Assembly (NCBI GenBank): GCA_963720785.1
Contig: CAVRGQ010000009.1
Location: forward strand, 744,001 to 808,000
DNA: 64,000 nucleotides
Reading direction: 5' to 3'
Source of the DNA: CAVRGQ01 sp963720785
GTDB lineage: Bacteria > Actinomycetota > Acidimicrobiia > IMCC26256 > DASPTH01
Shown: in pieces, positions 35,403 through 44,417 of the stretch
Layout of the letters: the number at the start of each line of letters is the position of its first letter
Numbering within the stretch: position 1 is the stretch's first letter
Notes under the pieces: model-generated
The model's input: the letters and a program-made list of their open reading frames with translations, nothing else
The model's database searches: none
What the model was told of the DNA's origin: nothing
Translations under genes and position numbers: made by a program

Positions 35403-37107
35403 CTATTCCTCGATCTGGGTGTTCGCCGCACCGGCGAGCACGTGCTTCATGATCTTGCCCGACGCGGTGCGCGGCAGCGGCTCCGTGCGGAGCTCGACCT
35501 CCGTGGGAACCTTGTACGACGCGAGCTCGGTGGCGCAAAACGCCTGCAGCTCCTCGCCGGTGACATCGCCGGTGTCGCGCACCACGACGACCGCCTTGAC
35601 CTCCTGGCCGTACATCGCGCTGTCGACGCCGAACACCGCGCACTCGATCACCTCGGGGTGTTCGTCGAGGCGGTTCTCGATCTCGAACGGGTAGATGTTC
35701 TCCCCGCCACGGATGATGAGGTCGCGCATGCGGGTGGAGATGAAGAGGAGCCGTCCGTCGAGGCGCCCGAAGTCGCCGGTACGCAGCCAACGCCCCGGCA
35801 TCACCGCCTCCGCGGTGGCCTCGGGGTTGTTCCAGTACGACGGCATGTTCTGCGCGCTGCGCACCTCCACGAACCCGGCCTCGCCGTCGGAGAGTGGCTC
35901 GCCGAGCTCGTCGGTGATGCGGATCTCGACCGTCGGGTACACCGATCCGGCGCAGTCGGGCGCGCCGCGCAACATCCAGTGCGTCGAGTGGCTGATGAGC
36001 CCGGCCTCGGTCGCGCCGTACCCGCTGCCCGTGCTGCCGGTGAGGTGCGGGAACATCTCCTCGATCTTGTCGATCACCGCGGGCGGGGTGGCCGAGCCGC
36101 CCACGTTGACGCTCCAGATCTGCTTCGGGTCGACGGTCGCGGCATCCGGGTGCTCGAGCAGACGCATCACGTGCGTGGTGCCGCCACCCCACATGTTGAT
36201 GCCCTCGCGCTTGGTGAGCTCGATGACCGCCGCGGGATCGAAGCGCCCGAGCATCCACACGCTCTTCGCGCCCAGTTCCGGCCCACCGACGATGGTGGAC
36301 AGGCCCGACACGTGGAAGAGCGGATAGACCGCGAGGCGCACCGGTTGACGCGGCGACACACCGTCTTCCGGCTTCACCCCGGCCATCCACATCGCCGCGC
36401 GCCATGCCGTAGGGCTGGAACTGCACGTAGGCGATGATGGCCCGGTGCGTCAGGATGGCCGCCTTGGGCCGTCCGGTGGTACCGCTGGTGAAGAGCAGCT
36501 CCATGGCGTCGTCTTCGTGCAGCTCGACGTCGGGCAGCTCGGTGACGCCGGTGACCGGCACGTCGTTCCAGTCTCGCTCGATGATGATCGTCGGCACGCT
36601 CCCGTCGGCAAGGTCGGTGCCCTCGAGGCGCGCGGCGCGCTTCTCGTCCATGATGACGACGCTCGGCTCGGTGAGCTCGATGGCGTTGCGCATCTCGGCG
36701 CCGGTCCACCAACCGTTCATCGCGACGAGCACCGCGCCCAACGACGCGCACGCCCAGAACGTGAGGATCCACTCCGGGTTGTTCGCGGAGCAGATGGCGA
36801 CGCGGTCACCCTTGGTGATGCCGTAGTTGTCGCGCAGGCCCGCCGCGACCTCGGCCACCTCGGGCACGATGCCGCTGAACGTCTGGCGCCGCCCGTCGGA
36901 CCACACGAAGAGGTCGCCGTCGCCGTACCGCTCTGCACCCGCGAGCAGCTGCTCGCGCAGGTTGGCGTGACGGTTCCGGAACACGGGCATGCGCTCGCCG
37001 AGCACGTCGTCCTCGACGATCTCGTAGGGCATGCCCGGCGCGGTGAGCGCGGCGTCGGCCTCGTAGATCTTGGCGAGGCGCGGATCGCCGGCGAGCGGGT
37101 TGGTCAT
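35403..37107 (-). CDS. AMP-dependent acyl-CoA ligase (frameshifted)
   Basis: About 567 residues. Motifs are LLFTSGTTGRPKAAILTH, GSGYGATEAGLI, RWLRTGDFG, TRMRDLIIRGGENIYPFE and the catalytic Lys in RTASGKIMKHVL. The frame breaks at 36399-36400, where the reverse strand reads GCGCGCG; GCG or GCC followed by GCG restores YGMAAAMWMAGVKP. It lies 26 bp after the amidohydrolase and 14 bp before the P450, forming a three-gene operon. ATG 37107 starts MTNPLAGDPRL. Confidence 0.88.
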
Positions 37108-37133
37108 CAACTTCCCTTCCCGAGCGCGTGCGG

Positions 37134-38360
37134 TCACACGCGGGCGGTGAGCTGCTCGGCGGCGCGCCTGAGGGCCTGGTTGGCGTCGGCGGGCAGCGCG
37201 GTGAGCGGCTCGCCGACCTCGGCCACTGTCGGGCCGAACTTCTCCGCGGCGGGACGCAACGCCTCGAGGTCGAAGTCGTAGAGCTCCGCGGCGTTCCCGC
37301 CGAGGAAGGCCTGGATCTGCTCGGGCGTCATCCCCTGCGTGACCTGGCGGAGGTGCTCGGTGGTGTACGGATGCGTGCCCTCCTCGTGGGGGTAGTCGCT
37401 ACCCCACATGAGCCGGTCGAGGCCCACGTCGCTGAGTGCAACCTGCAGGTCGACGGGTCGCGGCTGGCTCACGCCGACGTGACACGACTGCTGGAAGTAC
37501 TCCGTCGCCGAGCGCGGCGGCACCGTCTCCGCCGGCAGGCGCATCTCCCCCACTTCGTTGGAGCGGATGATCTTCAGCATCGAGTCGAGCTGCTCCATCA
37601 CTCCGGGCACCCAGGCGCAACCCGCCTCGGTGATGACGAACTGCAGGTTCGGGAAGCGCTCGAACACGCCGCCGAGGATCAGGTGCACGAGCGGGCGCTG
37701 CGAGTAGAAGACCATCTCGGCCACATGCACGAGCGGGGTGGCGGGCGACCGCGGGTACACGGGGCCACCAGTGCCGCTGTGCGAGTTCACCGGGATCTGC
37801 AGGTCCTCGCAGACCTTCCACAGCGGGTCGTAGTCGGGATGGTGCAGCGGCTTGATCCAGTCGCAGGTGGGCGGCACCGCACTGACGAGCACGCCGCCGC
37901 GCAGGCCGTGCTCCTTGCACCAGATCGCGTCGGCGACCGCGTCGTCGACATCGTTGGTGAAGATCTGCCCGATGCCGGCGCGCGCCTCGGGCTTCTCGGC
38001 CACGAAGTCCGCGAGCCACCGGTTGTGCGCCTGCACGCCCGCATGGCGCAACTCGTACTCGTCGGGGGTGGGCGGCTGCGCGAAGAGCACGAAGTTCGGG
38101 AAGAAGGGCGGCACGGTGTTCGGGAAGATCACCTCGCCGACGATGCCGTCGGCGTTCTGCTGGCCGTCGCGCACGTCGCTGTCCCAGTTGCGGACGCGGA
38201 GGTCGGTGTCCTTGAGGTCCTGGAACGGGTTCTTGTAGGCGCCGCGCCAGTCGTCGAAGGCCTGCTGGTACTGCGGGTCGAGGTACTCGCGGTACTGCTC
38301 GTGGCTGCCGCCCGCGTGGGTGTCGGCGGAGATGATCACGTAATGGTCGGTGGGCTGCAT
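37134..38360 (-). CDS. Amidohydrolase-family protein (amidohydro_2)
   Basis: A 408-residue protein starting MQPTDHYVIISADTHAGG, with a DTH metal motif, IPVNSHSGTGGPVYP (strand His) and LMWGSDYPHEEGTHPYT (final Asp). It resembles the ACMSD-related hydrolases that often accompany steroid or terpenoid genes in actinobacteria. It begins the amidohydrolase-ligase-P450 operon. Upstream are a TCGACGTCGACGTCGAAT motif (38421) and palindrome copy 3. Confidence 0.87.
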   Translation of the reverse strand: MQPTDHYVIISADTHAGGSHEQYREYLDPQYQQAFDDWRGAYKNPFQDLKDTDLRVRNWDSDVRDGQQNADGIVGEVIFPNTVPPFFPNFVLFAQPPTPDEYELRHAGVQAHNRWLADFVAEKPEARAGIGQIFTNDVDDAVADAIWCKEHGLRGGVLVSAVPPTCDWIKPLHHPDYDPLWKVCEDLQIPVNSHSGTGGPVYPRSPATPLVHVAEMVFYSQRPLVHLILGGVFERFPNLQFVITEAGCAWVPGVMEQLDSMLKIIRSNEVGEMRLPAETVPPRSATEYFQQSCHVGVSQPRPVDLQVALSDVGLDRLMWGSDYPHEEGTHPYTTEHLRQVTQGMTPEQIQAFLGGNAAELYDFDLEALRPAAEKFGPTVAEVGEPLTALPADANQALRRAAEQLTARV

Positions 38361-38420
38361 GGGGGCTCCCGAGAAGGCTCTTGGACCGGTGACCGGACCG
38401 TCCGGCGAGCCTACTGATGC

Positions 38421-38438
38421 TCGACGTCGACGTCGAAT
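38421..38438. promoter_or_regulatory. Iterated TCGACG motif upstream of amidohydrolase
   Basis: TCGACGTCGACGTCGAAT, 61-78 bp upstream of the start at 38360, extends the motif seen at 26974, 33253 and 42951. The AT-rich end (CGAATGTGTCA) may include a promoter element. Support is comparative only. Confidence 0.25.
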
Positions 38439-38452
38439 GTGTCAGGGCCCGA

Positions 38453-38505
38453 CCATTTGGCGTCACCACGCGCCGCTATGGCGACATCTGGTGACGCCAA
38501 AACGG
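38453..38505. repeat. Dispersed palindromic element, copy 3
   Basis: The 13-bp arms TTTGGCGTCACCA (38456-38468) and its complement (38489-38501) flank a centre, CGCGCCGCTATGGCGACATC. Its reverse complement matches the centre of copy 1, so this copy is inverted relative to copies 1, 2 and 5. One outer arm is degraded (CCATTT instead of CCGTTTT). It lies just 3' of the zinc dehydrogenase stop (38513). Confidence 0.8.
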
Positions 38506-38512
38506 TGAAGGG

Positions 38513-39442
38513 TCAGGGCTCGACGACGACGCGGAAGACGCCCTGCGAGCGGTCGGACGCGACGCGGAAGGCCTCGGGGGCGTCCTCGATCGGGAAGCGG
38601 TGGGTGATCAGCGTGTCGACGAGCTCGGGGCGGGCCGCGAGCATCTCGGCGACGGCGGCGAAGTCGCGCTTCCCGTGGTGGCCGCAGTACCCGATCGACG
38701 GGCGCAGCGCGACCTCCTTCATGAACGCTTCGTAGTGCGGCCAGCTCGTGTCGGCTTCGTAGATCCCGAGGATGACGACCGTGCCGCCGGGGCGGCAGAG
38801 CTCGACCGCTCGTCGCAGCCCGCTGTCACTGCCCGCCGTCTCGATGACCACGTCGTACTCGCCCGAGGGAGCGTCGACACCGATGCGCTCGCGGGCCTCG
38901 TGCTGGTGCGCGTGCCGTGCCTCGATCGCGACCGCGGGCGCGCCGAGGGTCTGCGCGCCGGCCGCGGTCAGGATGCCGATGGCGCCCGCGCCGACGACCG
39001 CGACGGTGGTGTCGGCGCCCACGTGGGCACCGTTCAACGCGTGCAGGGCGACGGCGCCCGGCTCCACCAGCGCGGCGTCACGCGCGGCGAGACCGGTCGG
39101 CAGCGGGATCAACGCGTGCTTCGGCGCCCGGAACCACTCGCACATGCCGCCGGGGTCCATCATGCCGAGGCCCTGGACGCCATTGCGGCAGCGGTTGTAG
39201 TTGCCGTGGTCGCACTCCTCGCAGCCGGCGCACCCGAAGATCGCCTCGACCGCGACCGGCGTGCCGTCTTCCAGCACCCCGGCGAACTCGTGCCCGGCGA
39301 TCTGCGTGCTGCCGAACCGCAGGTACATGAGATCGGACGCGCAGATGCCGGTGGACGCCACCCGCACCAGCTCGCCGGGCCCGTCGGGCTCGTCGATCTC
39401 CACGACCTCGACGGTCGGCGGGGCGTTGCGGACGGCCTTCAT
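38513..39442 (-). CDS. Zinc-dependent alcohol dehydrogenase (MDR family)
   Basis: A 309-residue medium-chain dehydrogenase. Catalytic zinc ligands are Cys in STGICASDLM and His-Glu in IAGHEFAGVL; structural zinc cysteines cluster in FGCAGCEECDHGNYNRC; the Rossmann motif is AVVGAGAIGILTAAG. It is shorter than typical ADHs (about 340-370), mainly between strands after the Rossmann motif. It oxidises an alcohol, probably a threonine-dehydrogenase/sorbitol-like or catabolic substrate. ATG 39442 overlaps the upstream acyl-CoA dehydrogenase stop (ATGA). Confidence 0.88.
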   Translation of the reverse strand: MKAVRNAPPTVEVVEIDEPDGPGELVRVASTGICASDLMYLRFGSTQIAGHEFAGVLEDGTPVAVEAIFGCAGCEECDHGNYNRCRNGVQGLGMMDPGGMCEWFRAPKHALIPLPTGLAARDAALVEPGAVALHALNGAHVGADTTVAVVGAGAIGILTAAGAQTLGAPAVAIEARHAHQHEARERIGVDAPSGEYDVVIETAGSDSGLRRAVELCRPGGTVVILGIYEADTSWPHYEAFMKEVALRPSIGYCGHHGKRDFAAVAEMLAARPELVDTLITHRFPIEDAPEAFRVASDRSQGVFRVVVEP

Positions 39443-40740
39443 CAGTGGTTCGACACCTCGTGGTCGAGGTACTGGGCGAAGCGCTCGCGGGATTCGGCGC
39501 GGCGAGTGGGGATGTGCATCGACGGCCAGCCCTCGACCGGCTTGTAGGCCTTGGCCTTCTTGGTGGCGACGAACGACTTGTGCACCTCGTCGGCGCCGTC
39601 GGCGATGCGGAACTGGCGGGCGGACACGTACATGTCGGCGAGGGGCAGGTCGGTGGTCCACCCGAGTGCGCCGTGCACCTGGATGGCGCGGTCGACGACA
39701 TCGTGGAGCACCCGCGCACCCCAGAACTTCAGCTCGGCGATCTCGACCCGCGCCTTCGACGCGCCCACGTTGTCCCACATCCAGGCGGAGTGCAGCGCGA
39801 CGAGGCGAAGCGCGCGGATGTCGATCGACGACTCGGCGATCATCTCCTGGATCATCTGCTTCTCGATGAGCAGCTCGCCCTTGGTTCGGCGGCTGATCGC
39901 CCGTTCGCACATCATGTCGAACGCGGCCTCGCACTGGCCGACCCACCGCATCGCGTGGTGGATGCGCCCGCCGTTGAGGCGCTGCTGCGCGAGGACGAAC
40001 CCGTCGCCCTCCGCACCGACCCGGTTGGCCGCGGGCACACGACAGTCGTGCAACAGGATCTCGGCGTGGCCACCCGCCCGGTAGTTCCCCGGGTGCGGAT
40101 GGTGCATGTTGCTCACGTCACGCACGATCTCGAGGCCCGGCGTCCCCTTCGGGATGATGAAGAACGACGCGGCCTTGTGCGGCGGGTTCTCCGGATTCGT
40201 CACCGCCATCATCAGGATGAAGTCGGCCTTCGACGCGTTCGACGCGAACCACTTGTGGCCGTTGATCACGTACTCGTCGCCGTCACGCTCCACGCGCGTG
40301 TTGATCATCGTCGGGTCGCTGCCGGAGAAGTGCGGCTCGGTGAGCGAGAAGCTCGACGTGATGTCACCCGCGAGCAGCGGCTCGAGCCACTCCTTCTTCT
40401 GCTCCGGCGTCCCACCGATCGCGATGAGCTCGCTGTTGCCCGAATCCGGCGCCTGGTTCCCGAAGATCGACGGCGCCACGTTCACCCGTCCCAGGATCTC
40501 GTGCATCAGCGCGAGCTTCACCTGGCCGTAGCCCTGACCGCCCAGCTCGGGGTCGAGGTGACAGGCCCACAGGCCCCGGTCCTTCACCTGCTGCTTCAGC
40601 GGCGCGGTGGCGAGCTTCCAGTTCTCCGCTGACATCTCGTCGTAGAAGAGCGCGAGCGGCGCGATCTCCTCGTCGACGAAGGTGCGCATCCAGTCGAGTT
40701 GCTCCTGGAACTCGGGCTCGGTCGAGAAGTCCCACGCCAT
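39442..40740 (-). CDS. Acyl-CoA dehydrogenase
   Basis: A 432-residue enzyme, intact, beginning MAWDFSTEPEFQEQ like the gene at 27025. Motifs: LGGQGYGQVKLAL, FSLTEPHFSGSDPTM, NGHKWFASNASKAD, LNGGRIHHAMRWVGQ, IQVHGALGWTTDLPL. It introduces a 2,3-double bond into an acyl-CoA. The final 30 residues (KPVEGWPSMHIPTRR) match the C-terminal extension of the 27025 gene in position. It is followed by the zinc dehydrogenase and preceded by two more dehydrogenases on the same strand. Confidence 0.93.
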   Translation of the reverse strand: MAWDFSTEPEFQEQLDWMRTFVDEEIAPLALFYDEMSAENWKLATAPLKQQVKDRGLWACHLDPELGGQGYGQVKLALMHEILGRVNVAPSIFGNQAPDSGNSELIAIGGTPEQKKEWLEPLLAGDITSSFSLTEPHFSGSDPTMINTRVERDGDEYVINGHKWFASNASKADFILMMAVTNPENPPHKAASFFIIPKGTPGLEIVRDVSNMHHPHPGNYRAGGHAEILLHDCRVPAANRVGAEGDGFVLAQQRLNGGRIHHAMRWVGQCEAAFDMMCERAISRRTKGELLIEKQMIQEMIAESSIDIRALRLVALHSAWMWDNVGASKARVEIAELKFWGARVLHDVVDRAIQVHGALGWTTDLPLADMYVSARQFRIADGADEVHKSFVATKKAKAYKPVEGWPSMHIPTRRAESRERFAQYLDHEVSNH

Positions 40741-40828
40741 CGCAATTGCCTTTCGTCGAGGTCGCCGCAGTCTGTCGGAACCCGCGGCGGAGGTGAAATC
40801 CGGCGGCGAAGTCCGGGAGGCGCGACGC

Positions 40829-41806
40829 TCAGGCGAAGAGCGCGCGGGCCGCGTAACCCAGTTCGGGCTGCTCGGCCTTGAGCCAGGTGCCGAGCTCACG
40901 GGTGAGCTGCGCGCTGGTACCGAGCAGCGAGTCGAGCGCCAGCACGCGGCTGTAGCTGAGGTGGTGGTCGTGCTCCTGGGTGAAGCCGATGCCCCCGAGG
41001 CTCTGCAGCGAACGCTGGCACGCCCGACGCGCGTTGCGCCCGGCGATCGCCTTGGTGACCTCGCCGAGGCGCTCCGGCGGGTCGAGCGCGAGGTCGCGGG
41101 CGAGCTCGGCCGCCGCGGCCGCCGATGCGCAGTCGGTGAAGCCCCAGGCGAGGATGTGGCGCACCGCCTGGAAGGTGCCGATGGGCACGCCGAACTGCTC
41201 GCGCACCTTCGAGTACTCGACCGCGAGGTCCATGGCGGCTTCTGCGGCGCCGACGAGGTCGAACGCGAGAGCCACCCGGCCGGCGTAGGTGCTGCGGGCA
41301 CGCGCGTCGCGCGCTGCGGGTTCGTCGAGCAGCGGCTCCGCGCTCGCCGCGTCGAACGTGACCTCGCGCAGCGTGAGGCGTCCGGGGATGTCGACCGCCG
41401 CGAACGCGACGCTCGACATCGGCACCAGCGCCACACCCTTGCCGGGCGTGTCGACGAGCAGGAGCTGCGCGTCGGTGGGGCCGACGAGCGTGTGCACCGT
41501 GCCGCGGCGCAAAGAACGCCGCGTGATCGCAGCTGCGACTGCGCCGCTGGCGTTCCCATCCCCGGAATGGGAGGCGTCGAGATACGGCGCGGCGAGCAGC
41601 GCAGGCAGCGCGCCGACGTCGGCGTTCTCACGTCCGGCGGCGCGGAACAGCGCGAACATCGCACCGCGCGTCTCGGGGTCGTCGAACGCGGCGGGCAGCT
41701 CCCACCAGCCGAGCTGCGTGAGCACCTCGTTCCCCGCATCGCCACTCTCGGCCAGCGCCTGACGGCACACCAGGAAGAATTCCTCGACGGTCTCGTTCAC
41801 GGTCAT
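40829..41806 (-). CDS. Acyl-CoA dehydrogenase, short FadE-type subunit
   Basis: A 325-residue protein with reduced middle domain. C-terminal signatures are YSKVREQFGVPIGTFQAVRH and LQSLGGIGFTQEHDHHLSYSR. Short partners of this kind pair with a longer subunit to form alpha2-beta2 acyl-CoA dehydrogenases for steroid side-chains and other bulky acyl-CoAs (family knowledge). The next gene upstream (41803) overlaps by ATGA and is the likely partner. ATG 41806 starts MTVNETVEEFF. Confidence 0.88.
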   Translation of the reverse strand: MTVNETVEEFFLVCRQALAESGDAGNEVLTQLGWWELPAAFDDPETRGAMFALFRAAGRENADVGALPALLAAPYLDASHSGDGNASGAVAAAITRRSLRRGTVHTLVGPTDAQLLLVDTPGKGVALVPMSSVAFAAVDIPGRLTLREVTFDAASAEPLLDEPAARDARARSTYAGRVALAFDLVGAAEAAMDLAVEYSKVREQFGVPIGTFQAVRHILAWGFTDCASAAAAAELARDLALDPPERLGEVTKAIAGRNARRACQRSLQSLGGIGFTQEHDHHLSYSRVLALDSLLGTSAQLTRELGTWLKAEQPELGYAARALFA

Positions 41807-42951
41807 GGCAGCTTCAACACCTGCTTGGCGATGGTCTCGAGCTGCATCTGCTGCGAGCCGCCGTAGACGGTCACGATGCGCGAGAAGAGGTACTCCTGGC
41901 GCATGAGGTCGGTGATCTCGTCCTGCACACCGACCGCGAGGTCGGCATCGCCGGCGAGAATGGCGTCCTGCACGGACTGTTCGGCGGTGCAGAGCATGAG
42001 CTTGTTGGTGCACGCACGCGGCCCGAGGATCTCCCCCGCCGCGTGCTCCTTCACGCCGTTGGCGCTGCACGCCGTGGCGGCGACGAGGTCGAGCAATGCG
42101 TCACCGAGGAGGTACTCGGGCGCGTCGGGCGACGACGCCCCGAACTCGATCAGCTGCTGGTAGAGGAAGTTGTGGCGGAACCACGCGAACGTGCCGCGCT
42201 CGTGGCTGAGGATGTGCATCGCCACGCGCCAGCCGCCGTCGAGCTCGCCGACGATGCGGTCGGCCGGCACGAACACGTCGTCGAAGAAGACCTCGGCGAG
42301 CTCCTCGTTGCCGTTCGCCTGCCAGATGCCGCGCACCTCGACGCCCGGGTCGCTCAGCTTCACGATGAACGCGGTGATGCCGCGGTGGCGCGACTCCGTG
42401 GTGCCGGTGCGGGCGAGCACGCAGCACCAGTCGGCCCACACCGACCAGCTCGTCCAGATCTTCTGGCCGCTGATCCGATAACCGTCGCCGTCCTGCACTG
42501 CCTTCGTGCGCAGCGCAGCGAGGTCGGAGCCGGCGCCGGGCTCGGAGAAGCCCTGCGACCAGATCTCCCGACCCGAGAGGTAGAGCGGGACGTGCTCAGC
42601 GGTGAATTCGCCCGGGCCGAGCTCGACCAGTGTGGGCAGCAGCACCTCGAGGTGCTCGAACAGGTTCATGCCCAGCACGCCGTGGCGGGCGAGGCCCTCC
42701 CACATCGCGGCCCGGTGCAGGAAGGAGCCACCCAGGCCGCCCACCTCGACCGGCCACCCGTAGCGGACGAAGCCCTCGTCCCACAGCACCTGCATGAGGT
42801 CCTGCATGATCCGGACGCGCGTCGGGTAGTCGGCGACGTGCTCGGCGGCCCGCACCACGGCGGGCGGGCGGGTCTGCAGCCAGGCCTCGAGCTCGGCGGC
42901 GAAGGCCGCCGGATCGACGGCCGCCGCGGCTTCGGGCGTCGTAGGTAACAT
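41803..42951 (-). CDS. Acyl-CoA dehydrogenase, long FadE-type subunit
   Basis: A 382-residue protein with WPVEVGGLGGSFLHRA, QGFSEPGAGSDLAALR, ISGQKIWTSWSVWADW, and TVYGGSQQMQLETIAKQVL at the end. SEPGAGSDLA and GSQQMQLE are standard acyl-CoA dehydrogenase blocks. It overlaps the short subunit at 40829-41806 by ATGA, so a heteromeric enzyme is likely. The start codon at 42951 overlaps the TCGACGTCAA motif in the divergent promoter region. Confidence 0.9.
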   Translation of the reverse strand: MLPTTPEAAAAVDPAAFAAELEAWLQTRPPAVVRAAEHVADYPTRVRIMQDLMQVLWDEGFVRYGWPVEVGGLGGSFLHRAAMWEGLARHGVLGMNLFEHLEVLLPTLVELGPGEFTAEHVPLYLSGREIWSQGFSEPGAGSDLAALRTKAVQDGDGYRISGQKIWTSWSVWADWCCVLARTGTTESRHRGITAFIVKLSDPGVEVRGIWQANGNEELAEVFFDDVFVPADRIVGELDGGWRVAMHILSHERGTFAWFRHNFLYQQLIEFGASSPDAPEYLLGDALLDLVAATACSANGVKEHAAGEILGPRACTNKLMLCTAEQSVQDAILAGDADLAVGVQDEITDLMRQEYLFSRIVTVYGGSQQMQLETIAKQVLKLP

Positions 42952-42960
42952 CGACGTCAA
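42951..42960. promoter_or_regulatory. TCGACGTCAA motif in divergent region
   Basis: It lies between the acyl-CoA dehydrogenase start (42951, reverse) and the enoyl-CoA hydratase (43007, forward), followed by the AT-rich ATTACTC. Reverse strand: TTTGACGTCGATG. It is the clearest member of the motif group because it sits in a 55-bp divergent region. Confidence 0.3.
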
Positions 42961-42969
42961 ATTACTCAG

Positions 42970-42987
42970 TGCGGGGGGTACCCCGCA
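42970..42987 (+). promoter_or_regulatory. Hairpin in the 5' leader of the enoyl-CoA hydratase
   Basis: TGCGGGG (42970-42976) pairs with CCCCGCA (42981-42987) over a GGTA loop. It ends 19 bases before the ATG and just upstream of the ribosome binding site GAGCGGGGGA. It could affect mRNA stability; nothing shows a regulatory ligand. Confidence 0.4.
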
Positions 42988-43006
42988 ATCCGGAGCGGGG
43001 GAACCC

Positions 43007-43819
43007 ATGGGCGACGAGCAGATCGAGCGGCGGGGGCCGAACGGCGAGATCCTGGTGGAGCGGCTCGATGGGCCGGATTCGAGCGGCGTGGTGGTCGTCA
43101 CCCTGAACCGGCCCGAGGCCTTCAACGCCTCCAACGAGCCCCTCCACACCGAGGTCTCGAAGATCTGGGCCGACCTCGACGCCGACGACAGCATCAACGC
43201 CATCGTGCTGACCGGCGCGGGCGAGGCCTTCTGCGGCGGCGGCGATCTCGGCCTGCTCCAGCGCATGGTCGGCGACACCGACCTCCGCAAGGCGACCATG
43301 GACGAGGGCGCGGTGATCGTGCGCACGATGACCGCGGTGCGCGTCCCCATCGTCGCCGCGGTGAACGGCCCCGCCGTCGGCCTCGGCTGCAGCCTCACCG
43401 GGATGAGCGACGTCGTGCTCGTGGAGGAGCAGGCCTACTTCTCCGACCCGCACGTCGCGCTCGGCCTCGTCGCCGCCGACGGCGGGGCGCTGATGTGGCC
43501 GCTGCTCACCGGCCTGCTCCGCGCCAAGGAGCACATCCTCCTCGGTGACCGGGTCGACGCGGAGGAAGCGGTGCGCATCGGCGTGGCCAACCGCGTGGTG
43601 GCGAAGGGCACGTCGCGCGACGAGGCGATCAAGCTCGCGACCAAGTTCGCGAAGCTGCCCCCGCAGGCGGTGCGCGAATCGAAGCGGCTGCTGAACCACG
43701 CCACCCTGCAGGCGATCAGCGCGATCCTCGACGACGCGCTCGACCGCGAGACCGAGTCGTTCGACGAGCCCGCGTTCCAGGCCAACCTCGACCGCATGCT
43801 CAACCGCAAGAAGGACTGA
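43007..43819 (+). CDS. Enoyl-CoA hydratase/isomerase (crotonase family)
   Basis: A 270-residue crotonase. Oxyanion-hole segments are TGAGEAFCGGGDLGLL and AVNGPAVGLGCSLTGMSD; ALGLVAADGGALMWPLL replaces the usual Glu-containing GLxPExG loop, so the second catalytic acid is altered and the reaction may not be simple hydration. The C-terminal helix has SFDEPAFQANLDRML. ATG 43007 follows GGGGGA. It is divergent from the FadE pair and is closed downstream by palindrome copy 4. Confidence 0.88.
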   Translation: MGDEQIERRGPNGEILVERLDGPDSSGVVVVTLNRPEAFNASNEPLHTEVSKIWADLDADDSINAIVLTGAGEAFCGGGDLGLLQRMVGDTDLRKATMDEGAVIVRTMTAVRVPIVAAVNGPAVGLGCSLTGMSDVVLVEEQAYFSDPHVALGLVAADGGALMWPLLTGLLRAKEHILLGDRVDAEEAVRIGVANRVVAKGTSRDEAIKLATKFAKLPPQAVRESKRLLNHATLQAISAILDDALDRETESFDEPAFQANLDRMLNRKKD

Positions 43820-43829
43820 GTCGCACCCA

Positions 43830-43887
43830 CCCCGTTTTGGCGCTCTTCCGCGCCGCTATAGGGGCCTCGAAGAGCGCCAAAACGGGG
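43830..43887. repeat. Dispersed palindromic element, copy 4 (compensated stem)
   Basis: Perfect 18-bp arms (43830-43847 CCCCGTTTTGGCGCTCTT; 43870-43887) surround a 22-bp centre with GCGCCGCTATAG. The inner arm differs from other copies (GGCGCTCTT against GGCGTCACC) but both sides changed together, so pairing is kept. It lies between convergent stop codons at 43819 and 43893. The centre is inverted relative to copy 1. Confidence 0.85.
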
Positions 43888-43892
43888 AGAGG

Positions 43893-44417
43893 TCAGGTCA
43901 TCCGGAACTGGGCGCGGGTTTCCTCGGGCATCTTCGCGAGGGCGCGGGCCCACTCGGCGTCGGTGTGCGCCTGACCGGGTCGGCCGAGCGACACGCCGGT
44001 GCGGGTGCGGATGCGCCACACGCCGTCGGCGCCGCGCCGCAGCCGGTCGCGGTAGCGGGCCGACATCGTGACCGTGTACCTCCCGTCGTCGCCGCGCATG
44101 ATGACGGTCATGTCGGTCTCGGCGGTGGCGGTGTCACCGCTGATCTCGATGACCGGGTTGTGCGCGAGGTGCGCCGACAACGGGTGCATCAGCAGCTGGC
44201 CGTCTTCGGTCCAGTGCGGCCAGTCGGTCTTGTCCCACAGACCGCGCAGCGCGTCACGCCCCGCGAACACAGTGCCCGAGAGCTGCATCACGCCGTCGTC
44301 CTCGAAGAGCTCGGCGAACAGATCGCCGCGCTCGTCGTCGATGTGGCGCATCGACGCTTCGATCAGCTCACGGATCTCGAGCTTGTCGACCCACGCCGGG
44401 AGCCGTTCGTCGGTCAT
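43893..44417 (-). CDS. SnoaL-like/NTF2-fold protein
   Basis: A 174-residue cone-shaped alpha+beta fold protein of the SnoaL_4 type, seen in IRELIEASMRHIDD, LFEDDGVMQLSGTVFAG and RDRLRRGADGVWRI. Members include ketosteroid-isomerase-like enzymes, dehydratases and dioxygenase small subunits. No catalytic assignment is possible by eye. ATG 44417 overlaps the stop of the CMD gene (ATGA). It is the last gene of a six-gene operon that starts at 48280. Confidence 0.8.
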   Translation of the reverse strand: MTDERLPAWVDKLEIRELIEASMRHIDDERGDLFAELFEDDGVMQLSGTVFAGRDALRGLWDKTDWPHWTEDGQLLMHPLSAHLAHNPVIEISGDTATAETDMTVIMRGDDGRYTVTMSARYRDRLRRGADGVWRIRTRTGVSLGRPGQAHTDAEWARALAKMPEETRAQFRMT

